Below, in pieces: positions 18,215 through 26,567 of a DNA stretch of 64,000 nt. Within the stretch, counting starts at the first letter, position 1. Each line of letters begins with the position of its first letter. Position numbers and translations under genes: made by a program. Below the pieces are notes generated by a model that made no database searches, was not told the DNA's origin, and was given only the letters and a program-made list of their open reading frames with translations. Origin of the DNA: Actinacidiphila yanglinensis (lineage in GTDB: Bacteria; Actinomycetota; Actinomycetes; Streptomycetales; Streptomycetaceae); the NCBI RefSeq assembly GCF_900107965.1, contig NZ_FNVU01000006.1:327337-391336 (forward strand), given 5' to 3'.

Positions 18215-19792
18215 TCACCATGCCGAGGGGCGGTAGTCCTTCAGGAAGCAGCCGAACAGATCCTCGCCCTGCTCGCCGCGCACCACGGGGTCGTAGACCC
18301 GCGCGGCGCCGTCGACCAGGTCGAGCGGGGCGTGGAAGCCCTCGGCGGCGAGCCGGACCTTGTCGGGGTGCGGCCGCTCGTCGGTGATCCAGCCGGTGTC
18401 GACGGCCGTCATCAGGATGCGGTCGGTCTCCAGCATCTCCTGCGCGCTGGTGCGGGTGAGCATGTTCAGCGCGGCCTTGGCCATGTTGGTGTGCGGGTGG
18501 CCGGGTCCCTTGTAGCCGCGGCTGAACTGGCCCTCCATCGCGGAGACGTTGACCACGTACTTGCGCCGTGCCGCGGCGGCCGCCATCGCCGGGCGCAGCC
18601 GGCTGATCAGCACGAACGGCGCGGTGACGTTGCACAGTTGCACTTCGAGGAGTTCGATCGGGTCGACCTCGCCGACGGTCTGCACCCAGGTGTTGCTGGG
18701 GTCCAGGTCGGGCACGAGGCCGCCGGCGTCGATGGCCGTGCCCGCCTCGATCCGGGCGAGCGAGGCGGAGCCGCTGACCAGCGCGAGGCCGGTGATCTCG
18801 TCGGGGGTGAGCAGCTCGCCGCGCGGCGAGGGCAGCGCGGCGGCCGTCTGCGCGCCCGACCCGTACGCGCCGAACACCTCGGCGGCGGGCAGCTCGCCCG
18901 CGGGCAGCGGCGCGCTCTCGGCGGTGACCAGCTCGCTGTAGGCGCGCGGCGAGCGGCGTACGGTCTGGGCCGCGTTGTTGATGAGGATGTCCAGCGGCCC
19001 GGCGGCGGCCACCGAGTCGGCGAGGGCGACGACCTGGGCGGGGTCGCGCAGGTCGATGCCGACGACCTTGAGCCGGTGCAGCCAGTCCGCGCTGTCCGGC
19101 ATGGCCTTGAAGCGGCGGATCGCGTCGTTCGGGAAGCGGGTGGTGATGGTGGTGTGGGCGCCGTCGCGCAGCAGCCGCAGCGCGATGTACATGCCGATCT
19201 TGGCGCGGCCGCCGGTCAGCAGGGCGCGCCGTCCGGTGAGGTCGGTGCGGGCGTCGCGGCGGGCCCGGTTCTCGGCCGCGCAGCTCGGGCAGAGCTGGTG
19301 GTAGAACGCGTCGACCTCGACGTAGCGGGTCTTGCAGACGTAGCACGACCGGGGCCGCGCCAGGATGCCGGCGATCTCGGTGGTGACCGAGGTGGTCAGG
19401 TGTATGCCGAGCGTCTCGTCGTCGATCCGGTCGGCGGCGCCGGTGGCGGTGGCCTCGGTGACCGCCTTGTCGTTGGCGGTCTTGGCGGCCCGGCGCTCCT
19501 GGCGGCGGCGCTGCTTGACCGTGCGGTAGACGCCCGCGGTGGCGCGGCGCACGGCGACGGCGTCGGGGTGGTCGACGGGGAGGTCGTCGAGCTCGGCGAG
19601 CACCGCGAGGCAGAGGGCGAGGCGGTCGGGGTCGATGCCGGGGCCCTCCGGCGGTCCGGCCGCGGCGCGAGCACCGGGAACGCCCGGAGCCCCGGGAACA
19701 CCGGGAGCGTCGAGCGCGTCCGAGGGCAGGCCGTCGCCGCCGGGGGCCGGGTCGGGCCCGGTGCCGTACAGGTCCTGTGTGGTCGCCGTCAT
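18215..19792 (-). CDS. SDR-family protein with N-terminal zinc ribbon
   Basis: 525 residues. Residues ~1-55 are low-complexity (PGVPGAPGVPG). A basic helix follows (VKQRRRQERRAAKTANDKAV), then a four-cysteine zinc ribbon (CYVCKTRYVEVDAFYHQLCP with CxxC at both ends, about residues 150-175), then a Rossmann SDR domain: ALLTGGRAKIGMYIALRLL for NAD(P), DILINNAAQ, and a catalytic Ser in VNVSAMEGQF. The expected YxxxK reads TNMAK, so the canonical Tyr is missing. This fusion is conserved in streptomycetes; its substrate is unknown. ATG 19792 is used with GGAGAG upstream. Divergent from fumarylacetoacetase. Confidence 0.8.
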   Translation of the reverse strand: MTATTQDLYGTGPDPAPGGDGLPSDALDAPGVPGAPGVPGARAAAGPPEGPGIDPDRLALCLAVLAELDDLPVDHPDAVAVRRATAGVYRTVKQRRRQERRAAKTANDKAVTEATATGAADRIDDETLGIHLTTSVTTEIAGILARPRSCYVCKTRYVEVDAFYHQLCPSCAAENRARRDARTDLTGRRALLTGGRAKIGMYIALRLLRDGAHTTITTRFPNDAIRRFKAMPDSADWLHRLKVVGIDLRDPAQVVALADSVAAAGPLDILINNAAQTVRRSPRAYSELVTAESAPLPAGELPAAEVFGAYGSGAQTAAALPSPRGELLTPDEITGLALVSGSASLARIEAGTAIDAGGLVPDLDPSNTWVQTVGEVDPIELLEVQLCNVTAPFVLISRLRPAMAAAAARRKYVVNVSAMEGQFSRGYKGPGHPHTNMAKAALNMLTRTSAQEMLETDRILMTAVDTGWITDERPHPDKVRLAAEGFHAPLDLVDGAARVYDPVVRGEQGEDLFGCFLKDYRPSAW

Positions 19793-20008
19793 GAAACCGC
19801 TGCTCTCCGTGTGATCCCCGTGGGTGGCCGGGCCCCGCCCTGCCCGACCGTTCATGGGGCGAACTTTACGTTTGCGGTGCGGGCAGCTCCAAACCCGTTC
19901 CCGCCGCACGTACCGCTGCCGGGCAGGGCCCCGGCGGTATTCTCGGGGCGTCTGCGTGAGCGGCGCGCGACCGGCGTGTGCGTGATCACGCCGAGCCGTG
20001 GAGGTCCG

Positions 20009-21238
20009 TTGACTGCCGCCGACCCGTTCGACGTCCCGCACGACGCGCCGTTCGGGGTGCACAACCTGCCGTACGGCGTCGTCACCACGGCAGGCGACCC
20101 GCGGCGCAGGCTCGGCATCCGCTTCGGGGAGCACGTCCTCGACGCGGGCGCGGCCGCCGCTGCGACCGGCGCGCCCGTCGACCTCCTGGCGCTGCTGGCC
20201 GCGCCGTCGCTGAACCCGCTGCTGGCGGCGGGCCGCCCGGCGTGGTCCCGGGTGCGGGCCGCCGTCACCGCGTGGCTGACCGAGGAGCGGTACCGGGCCG
20301 CCGTGGCGCCGTGCCTGGTCCCGTTCGCGGACGTGGTCGCGCACCTCCCGTTCGACGTGGCGGACTACACCGACTTCTACGCCTCAGAGCACCACGCCTC
20401 GAACGTCGGCCGGATCTTCCGCCCCGACTCGGCCGCGCTGCCGCCGAACTGGAAGCACCTGCCGATCGGCTACCACGGCCGGGCCGGCACCGTGGTCGTG
20501 TCGGGGACCGACGTCGTGCGGCCGTGCGGGCAGCGCCGGGATCCCGGCGAGCAGGCGCCCTCCTACGGCCCCTCGGTACGGCTGGACATCGAGGCCGAGG
20601 TGGGCTTCGTGGTCGGGTCGCCCTCCGCGCAGGGCGACCGCGTCGCCCTCGCCGACGCCGACGACCACGTCTTCGGGCTGTGCCTGCTCAACGACTGGTC
20701 GGCGCGCGACATCCAGGCATGGGAGTACGTCCCGCTGGGCCCCATGCTCGGCAAGTCCTTCGCCACGTCGGTCTCCGCGTGGGTGGTGCCGCTGGACGCC
20801 CTCGGGCACGCCCGTACGTCACCGCCGCCGCGCGACCCGGCCCTGCTGCCCTACCTCGACGACAGCGCCGCGCGGCCCTCGGGGCTCGACCTCGCGCTGG
20901 AGGTAGGGCTCAACGGGCACGTCGTCTCCCGGCCGCCCTTCGCCACGATGTACTGGACGTACGCGCAGATGGTGGCGCACCTCACCGTCAACGGGGCGAG
21001 CCTTCGCGCGGGCGACCTGCTCGGCTCGGGCACCGTCAGCGGGCCCGAGCGGGACACCCGGGGCGCCCTCATCGAACTCTCCTGGAACGGGGAGGAGCCG
21101 CTGCGGCTCCCCGACGGCACGGAGCGGTCCTATCTCCAGGACGGCGATGAGGTGGTCATCTCCGGGAGTGCGACCGGGCCGAACGGGTCCCGTATCGGCC
21201 TCGGCGAGGTCCGTGGCCTCGTCCGGCCCTCCCGCTAG
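20009..21238 (+). CDS. fahA: Fumarylacetoacetase
   Basis: 409-residue cytoplasmic hydrolase for the last step of tyrosine/homogentisate breakdown: fumarylacetoacetate to fumarate and acetoacetate. Active-site elements match the family: DYTDFYASEHHASNVGRIFR (metal Asp ~122 and general-base His ~129), LDIEAEVGFVVG (two Glu metal ligands), CLLNDWSARDIQAWEYVPLG (Asp ligand) and LGKSF (Lys). Length is normal. No ATG is available: the TTG at 20009 is used because GGAGG lies 4-5 nt upstream and translation matches the family from there. Homogentisate dioxygenase is not adjacent, so the pathway is dispersed. Confidence 0.94.
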   Translation: MTAADPFDVPHDAPFGVHNLPYGVVTTAGDPRRRLGIRFGEHVLDAGAAAAATGAPVDLLALLAAPSLNPLLAAGRPAWSRVRAAVTAWLTEERYRAAVAPCLVPFADVVAHLPFDVADYTDFYASEHHASNVGRIFRPDSAALPPNWKHLPIGYHGRAGTVVVSGTDVVRPCGQRRDPGEQAPSYGPSVRLDIEAEVGFVVGSPSAQGDRVALADADDHVFGLCLLNDWSARDIQAWEYVPLGPMLGKSFATSVSAWVVPLDALGHARTSPPPRDPALLPYLDDSAARPSGLDLALEVGLNGHVVSRPPFATMYWTYAQMVAHLTVNGASLRAGDLLGSGTVSGPERDTRGALIELSWNGEEPLRLPDGTERSYLQDGDEVVISGSATGPNGSRIGLGEVRGLVRPSR

Positions 21239-21291
21239 GGTGCCCTGACCCTCCCGGCTGCCCCGTCCTGCCGGTTGAGGGACCTTGCGGT

Positions 21292-21440
21292 CCGCGGTGG
21301 CCGTTCGCGCAGTTCTCCCCCAGCCTGGCGGCTGGGAGGTGCCCCCACGCGCCCCCTGGTCGGTGACCCTCTTTTCGCGGAAGAAGCCGCACAAACCAAG
21401 GGGCGCGGGGAACTGCGCGAGCAAGCACAGCCGGACCGCA
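21292..21440. repeat. Interspersed intergenic repeats, copies B and C
   Basis: About 21304-21350 reads, on the complement, GGGGGCACCTCCCAGCCGCC and GGCTGGGGGAGAACTGCGCG, the same element as at 16.35 kb but inverted. About 21396-21425 carries AAGGGGCGCGGGGAACTGCG on the + strand, the core of the 6.4-kb repeats. The two copies face each other, so the 240-bp gap can fold back on itself. Confidence 0.7.
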
Positions 21441-21480
21441 AGGTCCCGTCACGGGCAGGAGGACCGGGCACCCCGGAGGG

Positions 21481-22341
21481 TCAGCGCGCCGACAGGGCAT
21501 CGCCGTGGAGGAGCAGCAGGGTGACCGCGGTCACGGCCATCGCCAACGTGGTGAGGAACGGTACCCGGCTGGGCCCGGCGCCGGCCGCCCGCATGGTCGC
21601 ACAGGCAAGCCCCCCGGTCAGGGCGAGCCCCGCCCACCCGGCGGCGCCCGCACGTCCGGGTGGGCCGAAGACGAGAAGCACGGCCGCGGCCAGCAGCGGC
21701 ACGGGAGCCAGCAGCCGGCTGCGGCGCCGCCCGAGCCGCTGCGGCAACCCCCGCACGCCGGCGGCCAGGTCCGCGTCGATGTCGGGCAGCACGTTCGTGA
21801 CGTGCGCGCCCACCCCGAGCAGCGCTCCCGCCGCCACCGCCCAGGCCGGCGGCCCCGGGTGCCCGGGCAGCCCGAGCGTCACGAACGCGGGCAGCAGTCC
21901 GAAACCGACGGCGTACGGCAGCCACGAGAGGGCCGTCCGCTTCACGCCCCCGTTGTACGCCCACGCGGCCGCCACCCCGACGAGGTGCGCGACGCCCGCC
22001 GCCACCCCGCACGCCAGCGACGCCACCCCGCACAGCACGAGCGCACCGCCCGCCGCCGCTGCCGCGACCCACGGTTGCGGCGCACCCCGCACCAGCGGCT
22101 TGTCCGTACGGCCCGCCGCCCGGTCCCGCTCCACGTCCAGGACGTCGTTGCACCAGCCGATCGACGCCTGCCCGCTGAGCACCGCGACCGCCACCAGCAG
22201 GCACCCCCCTGCACCTTGCCCCGACGCCGCCGCCAGAGCCGTCACCAGCACGGTCACCGCCACCGTCGGCTCCGGATGGCACGCCTTCGCCAGCCCCCGT
22301 ACGCCCCCGCCCCCCACCGCCCGGACTCCGCTCCCAGCCAC
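21481..22341 (-). CDS. UbiA-family prenyltransferase
   Basis: 286-residue polytopic membrane protein. Both Asp-rich prenyl-diphosphate motifs are present: NDVLDVERD (residues 65-73) and DIDADLAAGVRGLP (about 187-200), separated by membrane helices typical of UbiA. These enzymes attach an isoprenoid chain to an aromatic ring. GTG 22341 is the start in use. The gene diverges from srsABC, whose product is a resorcinol-type phenolic lipid, i.e. an aromatic acceptor. A role in prenylating that lipid or its quinone is attractive but is inference; quinone or other aromatic substrates are possible. Confidence 0.88.
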   Translation of the reverse strand: MAGSGVRAVGGGGVRGLAKACHPEPTVAVTVLVTALAAASGQGAGGCLLVAVAVLSGQASIGWCNDVLDVERDRAAGRTDKPLVRGAPQPWVAAAAAGGALVLCGVASLACGVAAGVAHLVGVAAAWAYNGGVKRTALSWLPYAVGFGLLPAFVTLGLPGHPGPPAWAVAAGALLGVGAHVTNVLPDIDADLAAGVRGLPQRLGRRRSRLLAPVPLLAAAVLLVFGPPGRAGAAGWAGLALTGGLACATMRAAGAGPSRVPFLTTLAMAVTAVTLLLLHGDALSAR

Positions 22342-22399
22342 CCCCGCACTCTAGGCGCGCCCACCCCGAACAACGCGCCCAACTCACGCAGAACCCCGC

Positions 22400-22460
22400 T
22401 CCGGGAGAACCGCGCGGCAAGCCCACCACCGGCAGGTGGTCCCTCGACCGGCGGAACGGG
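22400..22460 (+). repeat. Interspersed intergenic repeat, copy D
   Basis: CCGGGAGAACCGCGCGGCAA then GCCCACCACCGGCAGGTGG and TCCCTCGACCGGC repeat the second half of the 16.4-kb element with a few changes. It lies in the divergent gap between the UbiA gene and srsA. Confidence 0.7.
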
Positions 22461-22514
22461 CCACCTCGGAGGGTTCGCTCGGCCAGGCTACGCCCGATTG
22501 GGGGCGTTTGTTCC

Positions 22515-22520
22515 TATGCT
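22515..22520 (+). promoter_or_regulatory. -10 box of a leaderless srsA promoter
   Basis: TATGCT ends 6 nt before the srsA ATG, and no Shine-Dalgarno sequence is visible. A leaderless transcript of srsABC is likely. Confidence 0.5.
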
Positions 22521-22526
22521 GACGGG

Positions 22527-23591
22527 ATGAGCCGAATCGCGGGCGTCCACGGGGTGTTGCCGCCCTATCGGTACGAACAGCACGAAATCCGGGACGCCCT
22601 CGCAGAGATGGGCGCGATGGCCCCGGAGAGCAGGGGCCTGCTGGACCGTATGCACGCCGCATCGACCGTGCGGACCCGGCACTTGGCGGTGCCGCTGGAA
22701 CGCTACGCGCACCTCGCCGGGTTCGGTGCGGCCAACGACGCCTATCTGACCGCGGCAATGGAGCTCGCGCACGACGCGGTCCAGGGGGCGCTGGAGCACG
22801 CGGAGGTCGCGCCCTCGGAGGTGGACCTGGTGGTGTCGACGTCCGTGACGGGCCTGGCCGTGCCGTCGATCGAGGCGCGGCTGGCGGGACGCTGGGGGTT
22901 GCGCCCGGATGTGAAGCGGCTGCCGGTCTTCGGGCTGGGGTGCGTGGCGGGCGCGGCCGGCCTCGCACGGGTGCACGACTACCTGGAGATGCGGCCGACG
23001 GCGGTCGCGGTGCTGCTCTGCGTGGAGTTGTGCTCCCTGACGGTGCAGCGCGGCGACGCCTCCGCGGCGAACATGGTCGCGGGCTCGCTGTTCGGGGACG
23101 GCGCGGCCGCGGTCGTCGCGGTCGGCCGCGAGCACCCGGCGGCGCGTGCGGCGCGCGGCCCGGAGATCGTGGCGACCCGCAGCCGGCTGTACCCGGACAC
23201 CGAGCGGCTGCTGGGCTGGGACATCTGCGACGGCGGCTTCCGGATCGTCCTGGGCAGCGACCTGCCGGACACGGTGCTGCGCCGACTCGGCCCGGAGGTG
23301 GAGACGTTCCTCGCCGATCACGACCTGAAGACCGAGGACGTCACGGGCTGGATCTGCCACCCCGGCGGCCCGAAGGTGCTGGAGGCGGTCCGGGCGGCCC
23401 TCGATCTGCCCGCCCGCGCCCTGGAGTTGACGTGGCGTTCGCTCGCGGAGGTCGGCAACCTGTCCTCGGCGTCCGTCCTGCACATCCTGCGCGACACCCT
23501 GGACCGGCGCCCGCCGCTGGCCGGGACGCCCGGCCTGATGCTCTCCATGGGGCCGGGCTTCAGTTCCGAACTCGTCCTTCTGCGCTGGTAG
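22527..23591 (+). CDS. srsA: Type III polyketide synthase, alkylresorcinol type (SrsA-like)
   Basis: 354-residue chalcone-synthase-fold enzyme. Catalytic triad in place: Cys139 (FGLGCVAGAAG), His278 (GWICHPGGPK) and Asn311 (VGNLSSASVL), plus the C-terminal GPGFSSELVLLRW. It sits first in an operon with an isoprenylcysteine-methyltransferase-like and an FAD-hydroxylase gene. That is the order of srsABC of Streptomyces griseus, where SrsA makes alkylresorcinols/alkylresorcylic acids from a fatty acyl starter and malonyl/methylmalonyl units, giving membrane phenolic lipids that raise beta-lactam resistance. The start is supported by the leaderless promoter. Product specificity cannot be read from sequence. 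Confidence 0.9.
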   Translation: MSRIAGVHGVLPPYRYEQHEIRDALAEMGAMAPESRGLLDRMHAASTVRTRHLAVPLERYAHLAGFGAANDAYLTAAMELAHDAVQGALEHAEVAPSEVDLVVSTSVTGLAVPSIEARLAGRWGLRPDVKRLPVFGLGCVAGAAGLARVHDYLEMRPTAVAVLLCVELCSLTVQRGDASAANMVAGSLFGDGAAAVVAVGREHPAARAARGPEIVATRSRLYPDTERLLGWDICDGGFRIVLGSDLPDTVLRRLGPEVETFLADHDLKTEDVTGWICHPGGPKVLEAVRAALDLPARALELTWRSLAEVGNLSSASVLHILRDTLDRRPPLAGTPGLMLSMGPGFSSELVLLRW

Positions 23592-23597
23592 GCCGCG

Positions 23598-24149
23598 ATG
23601 TCGTCGATCCCCCCGTACACCCTGCTCGTCCTGCTGGTCGCCGTCGAGCGGCTGGCGGAGCTGGTCACCGCGCGGCGCAACGCGGCATGGAGCACGCGGC
23701 GCGGCGGCATCGAGTACGGCCGCGGCCACTACCCGGTGATGGTGCTGCTGCACACTGGACTGCTGGCCGGGTGCCTGGCGGAGACCGGGTGGGGCGGGCG
23801 GCCGTTCGTGCCCGCCCTCGGTTGGCCGCTGCTCGTGCTCGCGCTGGCCGCGCAGGCGCTGCGTTGGTGGTGCATCGGCACGCTCGGGCCGCGCTGGAAC
23901 ACCCGGGTGATCGTGGTGCCCGGCCTGCCACTGGTCGACGCCGGACCGTACCGCCTGATGAGCCACCCCAACTACCTGGCGGTCGTCGTCGAGGGCGCCG
24001 CGCTGCCGCTGGTGCACGGCGCGTGGATCACCGCGCTCGGCTTCACCCTGCTGAACGTGCCGCTGCTCGCGGTCCGGCTGCGCTGCGAGAACGCGGCGCT
24101 GGCCGTCGCGCCGGGTGCCGGTCCCGCGGCCGCGGTGGCCGCGCCGTGA
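23598..24149 (+). CDS. srsB: Isoprenylcysteine-methyltransferase-family phenolic-lipid methyltransferase (SrsB-like)
   Basis: 183-residue membrane methyltransferase with about four helices. The C-terminal ICMT signature is visible: GPYRLMSHPNYLAVVVEGAA, with the RxxxHPNY S-adenosylmethionine-binding segment, and Glu near the end (CENAALAV). In S. griseus, SrsB performs decarboxylative methylation of alkylresorcylic acid. It starts 6 bp after srsA and overlaps srsC by 4 bp, so it is cotranslated within the operon. A NAAW-type N-terminal turn (ARRNAAWSTRRGG) is typical of these small bacterial members. Confidence 0.88.
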   Translation: MSSIPPYTLLVLLVAVERLAELVTARRNAAWSTRRGGIEYGRGHYPVMVLLHTGLLAGCLAETGWGGRPFVPALGWPLLVLALAAQALRWWCIGTLGPRWNTRVIVVPGLPLVDAGPYRLMSHPNYLAVVVEGAALPLVHGAWITALGFTLLNVPLLAVRLRCENAALAVAPGAGPAAAVAAP

Positions 24150-25162
24150 TCGACCTGCTCGTCGCCGGCGGCGGTCCGGCCGGACTGGCCACGGCGATCC
24201 GGGCGGCGTGCGAGGGGCTGGAGGTGGTGGTGGTCGAGCCGCGGCCGGGGCCGGTCGACAAGGCGTGCGGCGAGGGGCTGATGCCCGCGGCCGTCGCCGC
24301 CCTCGCGGAGCTCGGGGTGGCCGTCGAGGGGCGGCCGCTGCGCGGCATCCGCTACGTCGACACGCGGCACGAGGCGGAGGCGCATTTCCGGGCCGGTCCC
24401 GGCCGGGGCGTGCGGCGCACCGAGCTGCACGCGGCACTCTCCCGCCGGGCCGCCCGACTCGGCGTGCCCGTCCTCCCGTTGCGGGTCGACGTGGTCCGCC
24501 AGCAGCAGGACCGGGTGACCGCCGCGGGGATCACCGCGCGGTACCTCGCCGCCGCGGACGGCCTGCACTCGCCGATCCGGCGCGCCCTCGGCCTGGCGGG
24601 CCCGGCCGGACCCGCGCCGGCCCGCTACGGCCTGCGCCGGCACTTCGCGGTGGCGCCGTGGACGGACTGCGTCGAGGTGCACTGGTCGGCCCGCGCGGAG
24701 GCGTACGTCACGCCGGTCGGGCCCGACCTGGTCGGCGTCGCCCTGCTGACCAGCGACCGGGCGCCCTTCGAGCGGCAGCTGGCCGCCTTTCCGGACCTGG
24801 CCGCGCGGCTGCCCGCGATCGCGGCCACCGCCACCCGGGGCGCCGGGCCGCTCCGGCAGCCGGTCCGTGCCCGCGCCCTCGGCCGGGTCCTGCTCGTCGG
24901 CGACGCGGCCGGATACGTGGACGCCCTCACCGGCGAGGGCGTCTCGCTCGCCGTGCGCGGCGCCGCGGAACTCGTCCGGTGCGTGCGGGCGGGCCGGCCC
25001 GGCGAGTACGAGCGGGCGTGGCGGGCGATGTCGCGGCGGCACCGGGCGCTGACGTCGGCGCTGCTGGGTGCGCGCGGCCGGCCGCTGCTGGCGGCGCGCA
25101 TCGTGCCCGCGGCGGCGCGGTTCCCCGGGCTCTTCGCCGCCGTGGTGAACCAGCTGGCGTGA
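24146..25162 (+). CDS. srsC: FAD-dependent monooxygenase of the phenolic-lipid operon (SrsC-like)
   Basis: 338-residue flavoprotein hydroxylase. FAD-binding GxGxxG at the N-terminus (LLVAGGGPAGLATAIRAA), a second FAD/NADPH motif region (AADGLHSPIRRALGL) and the GD motif VLLVGDAAGYVDALTGEGVS at about residues 250-270. Also related to geranylgeranyl-reductase-type proteins (KACGEGLMP), a resemblance common to this subgroup. In the S. griseus pathway SrsC hydroxylates the phenolic lipid toward a quinol/quinone. GTG 24146 overlaps the srsB stop (GTGA). The operon ends at a hairpin at 25168. Confidence 0.87.
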   Translation: MIDLLVAGGGPAGLATAIRAACEGLEVVVVEPRPGPVDKACGEGLMPAAVAALAELGVAVEGRPLRGIRYVDTRHEAEAHFRAGPGRGVRRTELHAALSRRAARLGVPVLPLRVDVVRQQQDRVTAAGITARYLAAADGLHSPIRRALGLAGPAGPAPARYGLRRHFAVAPWTDCVEVHWSARAEAYVTPVGPDLVGVALLTSDRAPFERQLAAFPDLAARLPAIAATATRGAGPLRQPVRARALGRVLLVGDAAGYVDALTGEGVSLAVRGAAELVRCVRAGRPGEYERAWRAMSRRHRALTSALLGARGRPLLAARIVPAAARFPGLFAAVVNQLA

Positions 25163-25167
25163 GCCGC

Positions 25168-25201
25168 GCCGGCCCGCGGCGGGCCCCCTGGGCGGGCCGG
25201 C
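25168..25201. terminator. Stem-loop after srsC
   Basis: GCCGGCCCGC (25168-25177) pairs with GCGGGCCGGC (25192-25201), 10 perfect pairs, directly between the convergent srsC and DUF6529 genes. Confidence 0.65.
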
Positions 25202-25798
25202 TCAGGTCGAGGACAGGCCGGGCACCGAGAAGCCGTTGAGGGCCCACAGCGGGGCGGTGTACCAGAGCAGGGCGATGCCGAGGAAGAGGAGGGAACCCGT
25301 CACCGGCAGCATCCAGCCCGGCAGCCGCCTGCTGCGGACGACGATCACCTTGGCCACGAACGCGCCGTAGAAGGCGCAGCCGGTGAAGCTGTGGATCGCG
25401 ACACGCGGTGAGGTCGTCTCGATGCCGTAGGTGACCAGGCAGTGGAACGCGATGGGCAGCGAGAAGAGGAAGATGCAGAACCCCAGCACCCGGTGCCCGA
25501 TGCGCACCCGCCGGCCGCCGGCCCGCACCCTGGGGATGCGGCCGAACATCCACAGGGCCAGCCCGACCTGGATGATCGCGAGGCAGAGCATCGCACTGCC
25601 GAGCCGGGCCTTGAGGTCGACCGCGTCCTGGCCGCGCTGCCCGTAGAGCGCGCTGTTGTAGTCGGGGGTGTGCTTGTCACCGAAGAGGTAGATCCCGACA
25701 CCGACCGCGACGGGCACCAGGACACCGAGCGCGACGAGCGCGACGCGGGCGCCGGGCCCACGTCGCTGCTCCTTCGGATCGTCGGCGAGCCTGCTCAG
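25202..25798 (-). CDS. DUF6529-family membrane protein, coupled to a lipoprotein
   Basis: About 198 residues with five predicted helices: VALGVLVPVAVGVGIYLFG, GSAMLCLAIIQVGLALWMFG, LGFCIFLFSLPIAFHCLVTYG, IHSFTGCAFYGAFVAKVIVV and PVTGSLLFLGIALLWYTAPL. Conserved His residues in helices 3 and 4 (AFHC, IHSF) are placed like haem ligands of cytochrome-b561-type proteins; whether haem binds is inference. The start is odd: no ATG, GTG or TTG lies between the upstream stop and helix 1. A CTG at 25798 overlaps that stop as CTGA; the first standard codon is GTG 25717, which would cut into helix 1. It is therefore given from the CTG, with start uncertain. Confidence 0.7.
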   Translation of the reverse strand: MSRLADDPKEQRRGPGARVALVALGVLVPVAVGVGIYLFGDKHTPDYNSALYGQRGQDAVDLKARLGSAMLCLAIIQVGLALWMFGRIPRVRAGGRRVRIGHRVLGFCIFLFSLPIAFHCLVTYGIETTSPRVAIHSFTGCAFYGAFVAKVIVVRSRRLPGWMLPVTGSLLFLGIALLWYTAPLWALNGFSVPGLSST

Positions 25799-26325
25799 CT
25801 CGTGACCTGCTTGCCCTTGGCGTTCACCACGTACCACAGCGCGCCGAACTGGTTGAGGCCCTGCCCGTTGCTCTGCCCGGCCTTGGTGTCGCCGATGTAG
25901 AGGTAGAGGGGGTGGCCGTTGTAGGTGGCCTGCTTGACGCCGCCGGAGCGGGTGGCCGTACCGAGCAGCTTCGAGTCCGCGCCCTTGCCGGCGAGGGCGG
26001 TGCCGTTGGTGAGCAGGGGCGGCCAGGCGGCAGCGCAGGTGCCGGTGCAGTTCGACGTGTTCTTCTTGTCGGCGAGGAACAGGTAGAGGGTGCGGTCCTT
26101 GCCGTTGACGAGGATCGTGCCGAGGTTGCCGACCGACTTCGTGGCGACGGTGGCCTGCGCCACCTTGGCCGCCTTGGGGTGGGCTTTGGCCGCGGCGGCG
26201 CTCGCCGAGGTGGCGTCGCTCGGCGCGTGGCCGGAGTCGGACTTTCCGCTGCTGCCGCATCCGGTCAGCGCGGAGGCGAGCAGGACTGCGGCGGCGCAGG
26301 TGGCCGCCCTGGCGGTGCGCTTCAT
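25795..26325 (-). CDS. Lipoprotein with Yx(FWY)xxD-type repeats (COG4315)
   Basis: 176-residue surface lipoprotein. N-terminus [20 protein letters not shown] then lipobox LTGC (Cys about residue 23), a Ser/Ala-rich linker, then two repeats of the secreted-repeat family (PF03640): [20 protein letters not shown] with [13 protein letters not shown], and [20 protein letters not shown] with [12 protein letters not shown]. The repeat protein family is found outside the membrane in many actinobacteria; its function is not established. The downstream DUF6529 membrane gene overlaps it, suggesting the two act together, perhaps in redox at the cell surface (inference). ATG 26325 has GGAG 5 nt before it. 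Confidence 0.88.
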   Translation of the reverse strand: MKRTARAATCAAAVLLASALTGCGSSGKSDSGHAPSDATSASAAAAKAHPKAAKVAQATVATKSVGNLGTILVNGKDRTLYLFLADKKNTSNCTGTCAAAWPPLLTNGTALAGKGADSKLLGTATRSGGVKQATYNGHPLYLYIGDTKAGQSNGQGLNQFGALWYVVNAKGKQVTS

Positions 26326-26567
26326 CAAGGCTCCGAGGCGTAGGCGTGGCGATGGGATCCCAGCGTCGCTTCCCGCGGCCGGTCCCCCGGCCCGTGGCAC
26401 ACCCGCCCCTGGTCAGGTCCACCCTTCCGGCGCATTCCGGTTCCGCCGCCGGCCGGGAGCATGTGGTACAGGCGGCGTACGGTCGGGGGCCGGGGATGGA
26501 ATCGTGGCGGGTCCCGGAGCGTTGTGCTGGGTGGATGAGCGTCACCACCACCACTGGGAGGAACGAG

